A stretch of DNA of 64,000 nucleotides, from positions 930,001 to 994,000 of the forward strand of contig NZ_CP043908.1 in the NCBI RefSeq assembly GCF_008630935.1, read 5' to 3'. Both the position numbers and the translations under genes were made by a program. Below, in pieces: positions 8,532 through 17,447 of the stretch. Origin of the DNA: Thermodesulfobacterium sp. TA1. GTDB taxonomy: Bacteria; Desulfobacterota; Thermodesulfobacteria; Thermodesulfobacteriales; Thermodesulfobacteriaceae. A model generated the notes under the pieces. That model searched no databases, was not told the origin of the DNA, and was given only the letters and a program-made list of their open reading frames with translations. The first letter of the stretch is position 1. Every line of letters begins with the position of its first letter.

Positions 8532-9964
8532 AAAAAACCAAGATAATAGCTACCATAGGACCCAAGACCCAGGACCTGTCTTTGATAAAAAGACTTATAA
8601 AAGCCGGTGTTAACGTATTTAGACTAAACTTTTCCCATGGAGACCATGCCTATCATAAACAAAGCATAAACCTTATCAGAAAGGCCTCTTTTGAATTAAA
8701 AATCCCTGTAGGTATTTTACAAGACCTTTCAGGTCCGAAAATTAGGATAGGAGAGGTTAAAAAACCCTTCTTAGTCCATGCAGGAGAAGTGCTGGAATTA
8801 CATAAGACTAAGATTTTAGGGGAAAAAACCGAAGAATGTGCAAAGGTTTCGGTAGAATACCCCGAAATACTAAAAGAACTTAAAGAGAAACACCTTATCT
8901 ATGTAGCTGATGGCCTGGTAAAATTGAAAGTAATAAAAAAATTAGAAGACAAGGTTATTACCGAGGTGGTGCAGGGAGGGGTTATTTCTTCTAAAAAGGG
9001 GTTAAACTTTCCAGGCGTTTCCCTTTCTATACCGGCTTTTACCTCCAAGGATAGAGAAGACCTGATTTTTGGCTTAGAAAATGAAATAGACTTTGTGGCT
9101 CTATCCTTTGTAAACAAAAAAGATGATGTGATAGCTTGTAAAGAAATAGTAAAAAGGTTTGGTAATGGACAGCTTGTTTTTGCTAAAATAGAAACCCAGA
9201 ACGCCTTAGTACACATAGAAGAGATTTTAGAGGTAGCAGATGGATTGATGGTAGCAAGAGGGGATTTAGGGGTAGAGGTTCCTATAGAGAAAGTCCCTGT
9301 AATACAAAAACAACTGGTAGAAAAAGCTAAAAAATTAGGCAAACCTGTAATCATTGCTACCCAAATGTTAACCTCTATGATAAATTCTACCATGCCTACC
9401 AGGGCAGATGTTTCAGACATAGCTAACGCCGTCTTAGACGGTGCCGATGCTCTTATGCTTTCAGACGAGACCGCTATCGGCAACTTTCCTGTAGAATGCG
9501 TAAAAACCATGGTAAGAACCATCCAAGAAGCAGAAAAAATCTATCCTTACCTGAAGGAAACCTGTCAGGAAGTACCTTCAGACTTTGCTATTGCCTACAG
9601 TAGTTGCGTTCTGGCCTCTGAGGTTAAAGCAAGAGCCATCGTTGTTTTCACCAAGTCCGGAAGTTCAGCCATAAGGGTAGCTAAATTTAGACCTAAGGAA
9701 TTGATTTTAGCCAACGTACATGACGAAAAAGTCTTAAGGCGTCTTACGATAATCTGGGGGGTCTATCCTTATCTTGTTCTTTCTGAGATAAACACGACAG
9801 AGGCGATGATAAAAGAGTTTTTGTGCAAAGCTTATCAAGAAGGCTTGATAAAAAAACAAGATACCTTAGTTTTAACGATGGGATACCCTGTAGGAAAGGT
9901 TGGGTCTACCAATCTAATAAGGTTGATTAAACCAGACCAAATTCAGGATATATTAAGCGAATAA
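8528..9964 (+). CDS. pyk: Pyruvate kinase
   Basis: Cytoplasmic glycolytic enzyme making pyruvate and ATP from phosphoenolpyruvate and ADP. The 478 residues begin KKTKIIATIGPKT and contain VFRLNFSHG, then LQDLSGPKIR. The signature block is FAKIETQNAL ... VARGDLGVEVP. IIATQMLTSMI and PTRADVSDIANAVLDGADALMLSDETA close the barrel. The C-terminal allosteric-type domain has VVFTKSGSSA. It overlaps the GGDEF-EAL gene by 4 nt (ATGA), suggesting translational coupling, and is followed 6 nt later by holA. Confidence 0.97.
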   Translation: MKKTKIIATIGPKTQDLSLIKRLIKAGVNVFRLNFSHGDHAYHKQSINLIRKASFELKIPVGILQDLSGPKIRIGEVKKPFLVHAGEVLELHKTKILGEKTEECAKVSVEYPEILKELKEKHLIYVADGLVKLKVIKKLEDKVITEVVQGGVISSKKGLNFPGVSLSIPAFTSKDREDLIFGLENEIDFVALSFVNKKDDVIACKEIVKRFGNGQLVFAKIETQNALVHIEEILEVADGLMVARGDLGVEVPIEKVPVIQKQLVEKAKKLGKPVIIATQMLTSMINSTMPTRADVSDIANAVLDGADALMLSDETAIGNFPVECVKTMVRTIQEAEKIYPYLKETCQEVPSDFAIAYSSCVLASEVKARAIVVFTKSGSSAIRVAKFRPKELILANVHDEKVLRRLTIIWGVYPYLVLSEINTTEAMIKEFLCKAYQEGLIKKQDTLVLTMGYPVGKVGSTNLIRLIKPDQIQDILSE

Positions 9965-9970
9965 ACGGCT

Positions 9971-11053
9971 ATGCCGGTCCTGACCTTTTCTAAAACTTTA
10001 GAACTTGCTAAGAAAAACCGTATTGCACCTGTCTATCTTTTTATAGGCGAAGAAAAACTATGCAAAGAAAAGGCAAGAGAAATCTATACCCTTTTGTTGG
10101 ACAAAGGGACTACGATAGAAACTTATAACCTAAACGATAAAGAAGATAAAAAGGTTTTTGCAAAGACAAAAGGTTATCAAGAAGGACTTTTTGGATTAAG
10201 AAAGTTTTACTTAATCTTAGGCGGAGAAAATTTAGAACCTTCTAAAGAAGCAGAAATCGTAAAAAGTTTAGAAAAAGAAAATCAGGTATTTACTTGGTTT
10301 ATTATTGCAGAAAAATTTGAAGAAAATAGACTTTTGTATCAGTTTGCTTTGCAAAAAGGAGCTATCTTATTTTTTGATTTTAAAAAAGAAGAAGACTTTT
10401 TAGAAACAGAACTTATTTTTAGACTTAAAAATGCCAACAAAACGATGGATAGGGCAACCACCGAGCTTTTTCTTTCTTTGGTGGGGAAGGACTATCAACA
10501 TTTTATAAACGAGCTTGATAAGCTTCTTCTTTATGCCAAAGATAAACCGATGATTTCAGAAGAAGATATATGGGCGGTTACCATCCCTCTTGAGGAAGAA
10601 ATGCTTTTTATGGTAGAGGATAGCTTTTTTAAAGCCGGGCCTGAAAAGGCCTACCGAATAGTAGCCCAATTGTTAGACCACAAAGAGGAGCCTCATAAAA
10701 TTTTAGGCTACCTTTATAAGTTTTTCAAACTATTACACATTTTACAGGAGTTTTTAGAAAAACATCCTGAATTGAAAAAGGAGGAAAGGTTTAGCCATTT
10801 TGCCAAAAAATGGGAGGAGACCAAAAATAGCCCTTTAGAAGAAATTCCTAAGGTCTTAACCGAACGCCACCCTTACCGAATTTTTAACCTTAAAAAATAT
10901 TTAGAAAAAATCAAAAACCTACCCCAAGTTTTTGAAGAACTATACAGGGCTGAAATAGCCCTAAAAAAGGAGTTTAAAAATCCTTATCTGGTCTTTAAAG
11001 AACTTTTTATCAACCTCTGGCAAAAAACCTTGGTTAATAAAAGTCTTAATTAA
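9971..11053 (+). CDS. holA: DNA polymerase III delta subunit
   Basis: Clamp-loader delta subunit, which opens the sliding clamp during replication. The 360 residues show the family layout: an early APVYLFIGEEKLCKEKA segment (the remnant nucleotide-binding domain with no Walker lysine), a middle GKDYQHFINELDKLLLYA block, and a helical C-terminal collar with HKILGYLYKFFKLL-like spacing. Identity with characterised HolA is always low, so the assignment rests on length and these blocks. It is last in the plus-strand set and converges on the ParB-like gene; the two stops are separated by a tandem 16-bp repeat. Confidence 0.85.
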   Translation: MPVLTFSKTLELAKKNRIAPVYLFIGEEKLCKEKAREIYTLLLDKGTTIETYNLNDKEDKKVFAKTKGYQEGLFGLRKFYLILGGENLEPSKEAEIVKSLEKENQVFTWFIIAEKFEENRLLYQFALQKGAILFFDFKKEEDFLETELIFRLKNANKTMDRATTELFLSLVGKDYQHFINELDKLLLYAKDKPMISEEDIWAVTIPLEEEMLFMVEDSFFKAGPEKAYRIVAQLLDHKEEPHKILGYLYKFFKLLHILQEFLEKHPELKKEERFSHFAKKWEETKNSPLEEIPKVLTERHPYRIFNLKKYLEKIKNLPQVFEELYRAEIALKKEFKNPYLVFKELFINLWQKTLVNKSLN

Positions 11054-11065
11054 TAAAAGTCTTAA
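11034..11065. repeat. Perfect tandem duplication of 16 bp at convergent stops
   Basis: The 16-mer TTAATAAAAGTCTTAA occurs twice head to tail (11034-11049, 11050-11065). The first copy covers the holA stop and the second covers the stop of the opposing ParB-like gene. It looks like a slippage duplication, and both stops remain intact. Confidence 0.85.
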
Positions 11066-11994
11066 ATAGTTTCTAAAATCTGCTCTAAAACTGATTTATT
11101 TTCTGTTAAAAATTTTATTTTTTCTGATAATTCGTGAGTACTTTTAATCTTAAAAGCAAGCTCAATTTCTTTTTTTTCTAAGTAGGGGTCTTGTTTTACG
11201 GTTACCCCGCCTTTTTGTATCCTTCCTAAAAGAGGTTTTAAAACTAACATCTTGGTTGAGAGGTTCGAGTAGTAAAGGGTTTTTAATCTTTCCAAAAAAA
11301 TTTTTCTTCTCTGGTTAAAATCCTTTTGCTTTAAGGCTTCTTTTAGCTCCTCAGTAAGTAAAGAGGGGAGGTCTAAACGACGTTTTAAGTCTAAAAGTTT
11401 TTCCAAAACATCTCTTTGCTCACTAAAACTTAAATTAAGCAAATTTATCATCTCTAAAAATTCTGTCTTTTCTGTGGGACTTAAAAACTTAAAAAATTTC
11501 AAAACATGAAGGTTTAATTGATCTTTAACGATCAAATGTTTAAATGCGTCGTCTAACTTACTTATCTCAAGTAAAATATCAAGCCAATTTTTATTAGAAG
11601 GAAGTTCTATTTTTTCCATCAAATTTGCTATTTGTTCTAAGCTAAAAAGAGATAGAGCTTTTTTAATAAACTCCGCCTTTTCAACCAAGTTTAAATTCCG
11701 AAAAAGGTTGCTTTCTAAAGAAAGGAGCAAGAGGTCCTTAGGTGATTTATTTTTTAAAATCAACACTGGAATTTTTTTGATTTCAAGGGTTTGGCAAGCT
11801 AAAACTCGGCCTTCTCCGCAGACTATTTGAAAAGATTCGTCTTCTTTAAGATAAACGATAGGGGGCTGAAGGACCCCACATCGTTTGATACTCTCAAGTA
11901 ATAAGTCTTTTCTTTTAGGAAAAGAAAAAAGATAGGTCCTGTCTTCTATGTTCAGGTAAGAAAGGTCTATTTTTTCCCAAAACAAGTTCAACAC
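11062..11994 (-). CDS. ParB-like N-terminal domain protein
   Basis: 310-residue protein with a ParB/sulfiredoxin-like domain in its first 100 residues. LLLESIKRCGVLQPPIVY is the usual 'L..SI...G..QPi.V' segment, and IVCGEGRVLACQTLEIKKIPVLIL matches the GERR-x-x-A box, here changed to GEGRVLAC. The rest is helical and lysine/leucine-rich, with a possible KorB/HTH-like region (LSLFSLEQIANLMEK). It does not look like chromosomal ParB, because no ParA lies beside it. It starts with GTG, whose first G is shared with the purC stop (TAGTG). Function is unknown; a DNA-binding or accessory role is possible. Confidence 0.65.
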   Translation of the reverse strand: MLNLFWEKIDLSYLNIEDRTYLFSFPKRKDLLLESIKRCGVLQPPIVYLKEDESFQIVCGEGRVLACQTLEIKKIPVLILKNKSPKDLLLLSLESNLFRNLNLVEKAEFIKKALSLFSLEQIANLMEKIELPSNKNWLDILLEISKLDDAFKHLIVKDQLNLHVLKFFKFLSPTEKTEFLEMINLLNLSFSEQRDVLEKLLDLKRRLDLPSLLTEELKEALKQKDFNQRRKIFLERLKTLYYSNLSTKMLVLKPLLGRIQKGGVTVKQDPYLEKKEIELAFKIKSTHELSEKIKFLTENKSVLEQILETI

Positions 11995-12881
11995 TATAAA
12001 GTCTTTCCAGTAAGTCTATAAAGGGCCTCTAAGTACTTTTCACGGGTTTTTAGCACTATTTCTTCAGGAATGGTTGGAGGGTGTTGAGGGTCCCAAGAAA
12101 TAGATTTTAACCAATCTCTTATAAATTGTTTATCAAAACTTTTCTGAGGTTTACCAGGCTGGTATTCATCTTTAGGCCAAAATCTTGAAGAATCAGGGGT
12201 TAAAACCTCATCTACCAAAATAATCTTATCTTCATAAACCCCAAACTCAAACTTTGTGTCTGCGATGATAATTCCTTTGGTTTCGGCATACTCTGAGGCT
12301 TTTTTATAAATCTTTAACGAAACTTCTTTTAAAAACTGAGCAACCTCGCTACCTACTAATCTTTCCATCTCTTCGTAGGTGATGTTAACGTCATGTTCTC
12401 CTAATTCTGCTTTGGTTGAAGGGGTAAAAATAGGTTCAGGAAGTTTGTCAGCTTCTTTTAAACCCGGAGGCAAAGGTATACCACAAACCTGGCCGGTTTG
12501 CTGATATTCCTTCATGGCAGACCCGGTGATATAACCTCTCACGATACACTCTACCGGTAAAACCTTTGCTTTTTTAACCAACATACTTCTCTGAGCTAAA
12601 ATTTCTTTATATTCTTTCAAGACCTCTGGATATTCCTCAACGTTTGCAGTAATAAGATGGTTGTCTACCAAGTCTTTTAAAAAGTCAAACCAAAAAAGGC
12701 TCATTAAAGTTAAGATTTTCCCTTTATCAGGGATAGGGGTGGGAAGGACCACGTCAAAAGCTGAAATCCTATCTGTAGCAACGATTAAAAGCTTATCTCC
12801 AAGGTCATAGATGTCTCTAACCTTACCCCTTTTTAAAAGAGAAACTTTTTCTAAGTTGGTTTCCAACACAGCATTAGACAT
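11994..12881 (-). CDS. purC: Phosphoribosylaminoimidazole-succinocarboxamide synthase (SAICAR synthetase)
   Basis: Purine-synthesis enzyme joining CAIR and aspartate with ATP to form SAICAR. The 295 residues contain [26 protein letters not shown], the diagnostic PurC opening. [28 protein letters not shown] and the [14 protein letters not shown] signature follow. The C-terminal part, with [14 protein letters not shown], is the long form common outside E. coli. It is preceded by the Rho-N-like gene (12 nt) and followed by the ParB-like gene with a 1-nt overlap. Confidence 0.96.
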   Translation of the reverse strand: MSNAVLETNLEKVSLLKRGKVRDIYDLGDKLLIVATDRISAFDVVLPTPIPDKGKILTLMSLFWFDFLKDLVDNHLITANVEEYPEVLKEYKEILAQRSMLVKKAKVLPVECIVRGYITGSAMKEYQQTGQVCGIPLPPGLKEADKLPEPIFTPSTKAELGEHDVNITYEEMERLVGSEVAQFLKEVSLKIYKKASEYAETKGIIIADTKFEFGVYEDKIILVDEVLTPDSSRFWPKDEYQPGKPQKSFDKQFIRDWLKSISWDPQHPPTIPEEIVLKTREKYLEALYRLTGKTL

Positions 12882-12893
12882 AGCTTTCCTCTT

Positions 12894-13247
12894 TTATGCT
12901 ATAGACTTAGCAAGTTTTCTTGTTCTCTTTTTAAAAGCAGCGGCTAATCTTCTATACCTTTCGTATCTTACCCAATCTCTATTCTTTTTAGCTTCTTCGG
13001 CTAAGGCTTTAAATTTTTTAACCTTAGCTTTGATTTCTCTCATAGAAGCCCCAATTTTCTTAGGCTCTTCCTTTATTCCATAAACCTTTTTCAAGGCAGA
13101 TATAAGTTCTTCTTTGTTCATTCCATGAACGCCTGAAATTTCTGGTATTTGTAAGGCAATTTCTCTTAATTCCTTGATGGTCATCTTTTCAAGCTTTTTT
13201 TCCAACTTAGGAAGTTCTCTGGTTTCCTCTTGTTTTACCTCTTCCAT
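12894..13247 (-). CDS. Small Rho N-terminal (SAP-like) domain protein
   Basis: 117-residue basic protein. Residues about 22-55 (MTIKELREIALQIP, then GMNKEELISALKK) match the helix-extended-helix of the Rho termination factor N-terminal domain. The tail from about residue 67 is lysine/arginine-rich and helical (VRYERYRRLAAAFKKRTRK). This suggests nucleic-acid binding, but no catalytic domain is present. A good GAGGAGG site lies 9 nt before the ATG. It probably leads the transcript into purC and the ParB-like gene. The exact role is unknown. Confidence 0.7.
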   Translation of the reverse strand: MEEVKQEETRELPKLEKKLEKMTIKELREIALQIPEISGVHGMNKEELISALKKVYGIKEEPKKIGASMREIKAKVKKFKALAEEAKKNRDWVRYERYRRLAAAFKKRTRKLAKSIA

Positions 13248-13336
13248 CGCCCTTAACCTCCTCTCTAAGAAATTTGAAAAATATTTTAAAAGCTAAATTT
13301 TCTTTAAGTTATCATAAAATTTAAAGAAATCAATAA

Positions 13337-13366
13337 ACTAAAAAGCTTCTTAAAATTTAAAGAAGT
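13337..13366 (-). terminator. Terminator candidate downstream of folC
   Basis: On the minus strand, a 6-bp stem (CTTCTT with AAGAAG, top 13346-13351 and 13360-13365) is followed by CTTTTTAGTTT. It lies about 80 nt past the folC stop. The stem is A/T-rich, so strength is uncertain. Confidence 0.5.
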
Positions 13367-13430
13367 CCTCATTTTGTGGGATAGGAGAAAAAGGATGCCC
13401 CCTCGGATAAAGGCTTAATTTGAGGTTAGC

Positions 13431-13466
13431 CTCTTCACCTTTAGCCCTATGTTTCGAGGTGAAGAG
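13431..13466 (-). other. Strong hairpin spanning the folC stop codon
   Basis: A perfect 10-bp inverted repeat, CTCTTCACCT / AGGTGAAGAG (13431-13440 and 13457-13466), has a 16-nt loop that holds the folC stop (13447-13449). No U-run follows directly. It may protect the 3' end or form part of a structured 3' region reaching to the terminator at 13337-13366. Confidence 0.6.
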
Positions 13467-14721
13467 TTAAGGTTTTCAAAAATTCTGCCACAAAATAGAT
13501 AGAACCGGTAACCAAAACCTTAGTAATTTCTTCGTTTAAAGCAGACTTTAAAGCCTTATCAGGTGAAGAAAAAAATTCAACCTTTTGGGCCTTATTTTTC
13601 AGAGTTTGTTTCCATTCTACAAGGCTGACTATTTTTCTCTGAGAAGGAAACTCGCATATATAGGTTTTTTTACTAACTTGTTCTAATCTTAAAAACATGT
13701 CCAAATAAGGTTTTTGTCCGTCTTCGTTGGTAACCCCTAAAATAAGTAAAAACCTCTTTTTATAGCCTTCTTTGGCTATAAGGTCTTTTACCAAAGCTTC
13801 TACTCCATCAAGATTATGGGCTACGTCTATCAAGAATTCTTTGGTTTTCACCTTTATTTTTTCGTATCTCCCTTTCCACCTAACCTGCTTAAGGGCTTTT
13901 CTTACCGCCTTTTCATCTATAGATAAAAATTTATTGTTTTCTAATATCTCAAGGGTTTTTAAAGCGCAACCTAAATTTTCCCCTTGGTAATCTCCTAATA
14001 GGTTTAAAAACATATTTTTAAAGGTCTTTTCTCCGTGATAATCCCAAAGTTGTTTGTTTTTAATAACCCTAAAATCTTTGTTTAAAAAATAACCTTGTGC
14101 TTTTACTTGAGATAATCTTTGAAGAAACACCGGCAAAGCTTGGGGCTTGATGTTTCCCAAAACACAGGGAACCCCTCTTTTGATAATTCCTGCTTTTTCA
14201 TAGGCTATTTTTTCTAAAGTATCTCCTAAGTATTTAGTGTGTTCAAGGCCAACGTTAGTAATTATACTTACCTTAGGAAAAATCACGTTGGTTGCATCAA
14301 GCCTTCCACCCATACCGCATTCAATCACAGCAAAATCTACTTTTTCTTGAAAAAAATAAAGAAAAGCAACGGCAGTGGTAACCTCAAAAAAGGTTAGGTT
14401 TAAATCTTGAGATTTTTCTTTAACCTCTTTTATTAATGATTCAAGGATTTCATCCGGTATGTCTTGGCCGTTAACCTTAAATCTTTCGTTAAGCTTAAAA
14501 AGATGAGGAGAAGTATAAAGTCCCACCTTAAAACCTTGGTGTTTTAAAAGTTCAGCTAAAATAGCAGAGGTAGACCCCTTTCCGTTGGTCCCAGCAACAT
14601 GAATGATTTTTAATTTTTTTTGAGGATTTCCCAACCTTGCTAAGACCTTAGTAATTCTTGTTAAACCAGGTCTTATCCGATGAAAACCTAAGTTGTATAA
14701 CCAGGTTAAAATTGAAGACAT
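13447..14721 (-). CDS. folC: Bifunctional folylpolyglutamate synthase/dihydrofolate synthase
   Basis: Mur-ligase-type enzyme adding glutamate to dihydropteroate and folates. The 424 residues have the family P-loop HVAGTNGKGSTSAIL (about 41-55) and YTSPHLFKLNERFKVNG. FAVIECGMGGRLDATNVI, TNVGLEHTKYLGDTLEKIAYEKAGIIK and IDVAHNLDGVEAL in the C-terminal half follow. These blocks separate FolC from Mur ligases. The gene downstream of a cation exchanger (7-nt gap) gives no functional hint. Its last codons form one side of a strong hairpin. Confidence 0.95.
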   Translation of the reverse strand: MSSILTWLYNLGFHRIRPGLTRITKVLARLGNPQKKLKIIHVAGTNGKGSTSAILAELLKHQGFKVGLYTSPHLFKLNERFKVNGQDIPDEILESLIKEVKEKSQDLNLTFFEVTTAVAFLYFFQEKVDFAVIECGMGGRLDATNVIFPKVSIITNVGLEHTKYLGDTLEKIAYEKAGIIKRGVPCVLGNIKPQALPVFLQRLSQVKAQGYFLNKDFRVIKNKQLWDYHGEKTFKNMFLNLLGDYQGENLGCALKTLEILENNKFLSIDEKAVRKALKQVRWKGRYEKIKVKTKEFLIDVAHNLDGVEALVKDLIAKEGYKKRFLLILGVTNEDGQKPYLDMFLRLEQVSKKTYICEFPSQRKIVSLVEWKQTLKNKAQKVEFFSSPDKALKSALNEEITKVLVTGSIYFVAEFLKTLTLHLET

Positions 14722-14727
14722 AAAATT

Positions 14728-15762
14728 TTAACCGAAAAAGCTTTTGATTACTAAATATCCGTAAACTAAATAACACCATCCAGATATTAGAAAAAGATAA
14801 AGAGGAACCCTTTTAAAAAAGGTTAAAAAAAAGAGATATAAACCTCCTAAGGCTATGGCGATAATGGCTGAAATCAGAGCCAAGCCCTCTACTTGCCAGT
14901 TGGTAAAAATAAGTCCTACGCTTACAGGAAAGGTAGACTGAAAAACCATAGCTCCGGTCATATTACCAAGCGCTAAAATATCCCTTTCTTTCATCGTCCA
15001 GATTAAGCTGTTAAACTTTTCAGGAAGTTCAGTAGCTACCGGAGCAATTAAAAGGGCAAAAAGTAAAGGATTTAACCCCCAATTACGAGATAAAATTTCT
15101 AATTTTTCTACAAAAAGATGAGCACCTTTAACCATCAACATAAGCGCTAAAGACACTTGAGTAAAAGATAAAAACACCATATGAACTTTTGAAAATTTTT
15201 TGATACCTAATAACTTTTCTGCCAATTTTCCTAAATAAAGTTTTTCCTCAGACTCAAGCTCTAAACTTTCTGCACGAAAGGTAAAAAAAAGATAGATTAT
15301 ATAGTTAATAAGCAATAAAAAAGCAATTACATAATGTACAAACCGATTGTTTTCTAAGAAAAAGGGAAAAAAGATCGCTAAGGAAAAGCTTATCAAAAAA
15401 AAAGTAAAGTCCCTTTTAAAGGTTTGAGGCTCAAGATGGACCTCTAAAACCTTTCTTCTTTTCAAAAAATAGCTTAAGAAAACGCCTAAACCTACTAAAA
15501 ACAAACCCACGGTAACCAACATGAAAGGGGCTCCTAAAATTGCCCCTATTCCTATGGCAGAACCTTCCTCTCCTTTATACATAAGGATGGCTACCAAGGG
15601 GATAATCGTTTCTGGAAGGGCTGTGCCTACTGCCGCTAACACACTACCTACCACCGCTTGAGATAAAGAAAGTGCTTTTCCAAGGTTTTCTACTCCATTA
15701 GTAAAAACTTCAGCACAGATTAATATTATTAATAATGCTGTAATTAGTAAAATCACATCCAT
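14728..15762 (-). CDS. CaCA-family sodium/calcium exchanger-like membrane protein
   Basis: 344-residue inner-membrane protein with about ten hydrophobic segments arranged as two inverted halves. Each half carries an alpha-repeat-like block: AVGTALPETIIPLVAI with GAILGAPFMLV in the first, and APVATELPEKFNSLIW with GNMTGAMVFQSTFPV in the second. The acidic residues in TALPE and TELPE are the cation-binding positions of the family. The substrate (Ca2+/Na+ or another cation) cannot be fixed. It is followed by folC and preceded by the Usp gene 13 nt away. Confidence 0.8.
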   Translation of the reverse strand: MDVILLITALLIILICAEVFTNGVENLGKALSLSQAVVGSVLAAVGTALPETIIPLVAILMYKGEEGSAIGIGAILGAPFMLVTVGLFLVGLGVFLSYFLKRRKVLEVHLEPQTFKRDFTFFLISFSLAIFFPFFLENNRFVHYVIAFLLLINYIIYLFFTFRAESLELESEEKLYLGKLAEKLLGIKKFSKVHMVFLSFTQVSLALMLMVKGAHLFVEKLEILSRNWGLNPLLFALLIAPVATELPEKFNSLIWTMKERDILALGNMTGAMVFQSTFPVSVGLIFTNWQVEGLALISAIIAIALGGLYLFFLTFFKRVPLYLFLISGWCYLVYGYLVIKSFFG

Positions 15763-15775
15763 AAGTAAACCCTTT

Positions 15776-16633
15776 TTAAACTTTATCTACTACCAAAATA
15801 GGGATTTCGATTTTTTTGATAACCTCTCTGGCGATAGAGCCTAAACCTTTTTGAACCATTTTACCTCTTTTACCCATGATTAGCAAATCTATCTGTTGTT
15901 TTTTTACGAATTCTTCTATCTTTTCAAGCCGATTGCCCACAGCGATTTCAAACCTTAATTTTTGGATAAACTCTTGATTGTTTGAAAAACTTTTCAACCA
16001 TTCTTGCCAAAGGCGATTTCTTTGGTTTATTTCTTCTTCTAAAGGATCATGGTTTAAGAAAGTTTTCTTAATAAAATCTGGTGGTTGTATCACATTTAAA
16101 CAGAATACCTCTACCTCAGGATTCCTACTTAAAAGAGTAGTTAAGTTTAAACCCATTTTACTTGATTCAGAAAAGTCTATAAGACACCCCAATCTTTTAA
16201 GTTTAGTAAGCGGGGTCTCTTTTACCACCAAAAAATTACAGTTTAATCTTTCAACCATTTTTTCTGCAGTAGGTACTTTTAAAAGATGGGGTAAATAACC
16301 TAAAACCACGACAAAAGGATTAACTTGATGGATAAACTTAGAAAGTGCCTCCCAAAAGTTTCCTAAGATAACTTTGGTCTCGATGGTTATATTTTTTTTA
16401 ATTTCTTCGTTGAAATAACTTTGACTAAGGGCTTTTAGGTCTTGTTCTAATCTTTGTTTTTCTTTTTCTAAGTAAGGCTGTAAATAGGCAGGAGGTGTTA
16501 AAAAGTATTCTATAGCATGAAAGAGGATTATTTTAGAAACTTCGGGAAAATATTTTTTTAGGAAAAGACCAGAAGTTATTACTTTAGGGGTTAATTTTTT
16601 AAAATCTATGGCAAAGGCTATGGTTAAACTCAT
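15776..16633 (-). CDS. Tandem universal stress protein (UspA) domain protein
   Basis: 285-residue cytoplasmic protein with two Usp-like halves. The first (about 1-140) is divergent. The second (about 145-285) ends with LLIMGKRGKMVQKGLGSIAREVIKKIEIPILVV, the Usp ATP-binding motif G-x2-G-x9-G-S. Such tandem proteins bind ATP or AMP and act in stress adaptation. It sits 3 nt after the zinc-ribbon gene and 13 nt before the exchanger, so the three probably share a transcript. A link between the Usp protein and the transporter is plausible but not shown. Confidence 0.85.
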   Translation of the reverse strand: MSLTIAFAIDFKKLTPKVITSGLFLKKYFPEVSKIILFHAIEYFLTPPAYLQPYLEKEKQRLEQDLKALSQSYFNEEIKKNITIETKVILGNFWEALSKFIHQVNPFVVVLGYLPHLLKVPTAEKMVERLNCNFLVVKETPLTKLKRLGCLIDFSESSKMGLNLTTLLSRNPEVEVFCLNVIQPPDFIKKTFLNHDPLEEEINQRNRLWQEWLKSFSNNQEFIQKLRFEIAVGNRLEKIEEFVKKQQIDLLIMGKRGKMVQKGLGSIAREVIKKIEIPILVVDKV

Positions 16634-16636
16634 CGG

Positions 16637-17149
16637 TTATTTGTCTCTATACCAGTATACTCTTACTAATTTATCTCCTTTAGACCATCTAAACTCTAAA
16701 TCTCCTTTATAAGCTCTATATAAAGCCCTTCCCAATCTTTGGGCTAAATGGTCGGTAGTAGTTTCAATAACGGTTTTACCGTCTTCTTCGTTGATGGTTA
16801 TGATTTGATGTAACGGATTAATGTTACGTGCCCTTTCATATTCGTTGTTTAGAAGCTTCATGATGTCCCCTTTATGAGTTTCCCAAAAGTTTCCTGAAAT
16901 ATAAAGATAACCCATTGCATATTGGTCCATAGCTTTCCTACAACCAGGACAGATAATTTGAGGAACACTATCGCTTTCTTTCAACTCTTCGTACAACTCT
17001 TCGTCTATAACCCAACGTTTATCTTTAAACACAGCCTTACATCTTGGACAAATAGCCTCTCCAGAAGGAGCCTCTTTCATTGCATAGGGATCTTCGTTGG
17101 TTTCAAACACATACCTATGTTTAATCCATTTATCTCCTTTTTTACTCAT
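16637..17149 (-). CDS. Zinc-ribbon protein resembling the BCAM0308/NMD3-like family
   Basis: 170-residue protein with two CXXC pairs, ICPRCKA (about 34-37) and ICPGCRKAM (about 67-70), predicted to hold zinc. The C-terminal half has alternating strands (HQIITINEEDGKTVIETTTDHLAQRLGRAL) like small RNA-binding domains. The best family recall is BCAM0308-type proteins of unknown function; I am only moderately sure. A strong AAAGGAGG site and a good promoter upstream (17193-17221) support expression and this start. Confidence 0.55.
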   Translation of the reverse strand: MSKKGDKWIKHRYVFETNEDPYAMKEAPSGEAICPRCKAVFKDKRWVIDEELYEELKESDSVPQIICPGCRKAMDQYAMGYLYISGNFWETHKGDIMKLLNNEYERARNINPLHQIITINEEDGKTVIETTTDHLAQRLGRALYRAYKGDLEFRWSKGDKLVRVYWYRDK

Positions 17150-17192
17150 AAATCCTCCTTTTGAAATCTTTTAATTTTTACTTCTTTTTAAA

Positions 17193-17221
17193 AATATAAT
17201 TACTTATCTGCTTGTTGTCAA
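17193..17221 (-). promoter_or_regulatory. Sigma-70-type promoter for the 17149 gene
   Basis: On the minus strand TTGACA (top 17216-17221) and TATATT (top 17193-17198) are 17 nt apart. This is close to consensus and about 45 nt upstream of the start codon. It likely drives the zinc-ribbon, Usp and exchanger genes. Confidence 0.75.
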
Positions 17222-17355
17222 TGAAACCAACGATTGGTTATAAATTTTCTGTTGGATGATAATTAGACAATCCCTTTTATAAGATGCTTTTTTAGTTCTT
17301 TATTCTCTAATTATGTGGATAGTTTAGATTACCTCCAAGGCTACACTATTATAGG

Positions 17356-17383
17356 TTGACTTTTAGGGTTTCTCTATTAAATT
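17356..17383 (+). promoter_or_regulatory. Promoter for the 17448 gene
   Basis: TTGACT (17356-17361) and TAAATT (17378-17383) have a 16-nt spacer. The predicted transcript starts near 17390. The leader contains a 6-bp hairpin (17401-17416, GATGGT/ACCATC). This placement argues that translation begins at 17448 rather than at an upstream ATG at 17391. Confidence 0.55.
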
Positions 17384-17447
17384 TACTTTTATGGCTTACA
17401 GATGGTTACCACCATCTAAACATCATATACCACTTTGGGAGGGAAAA

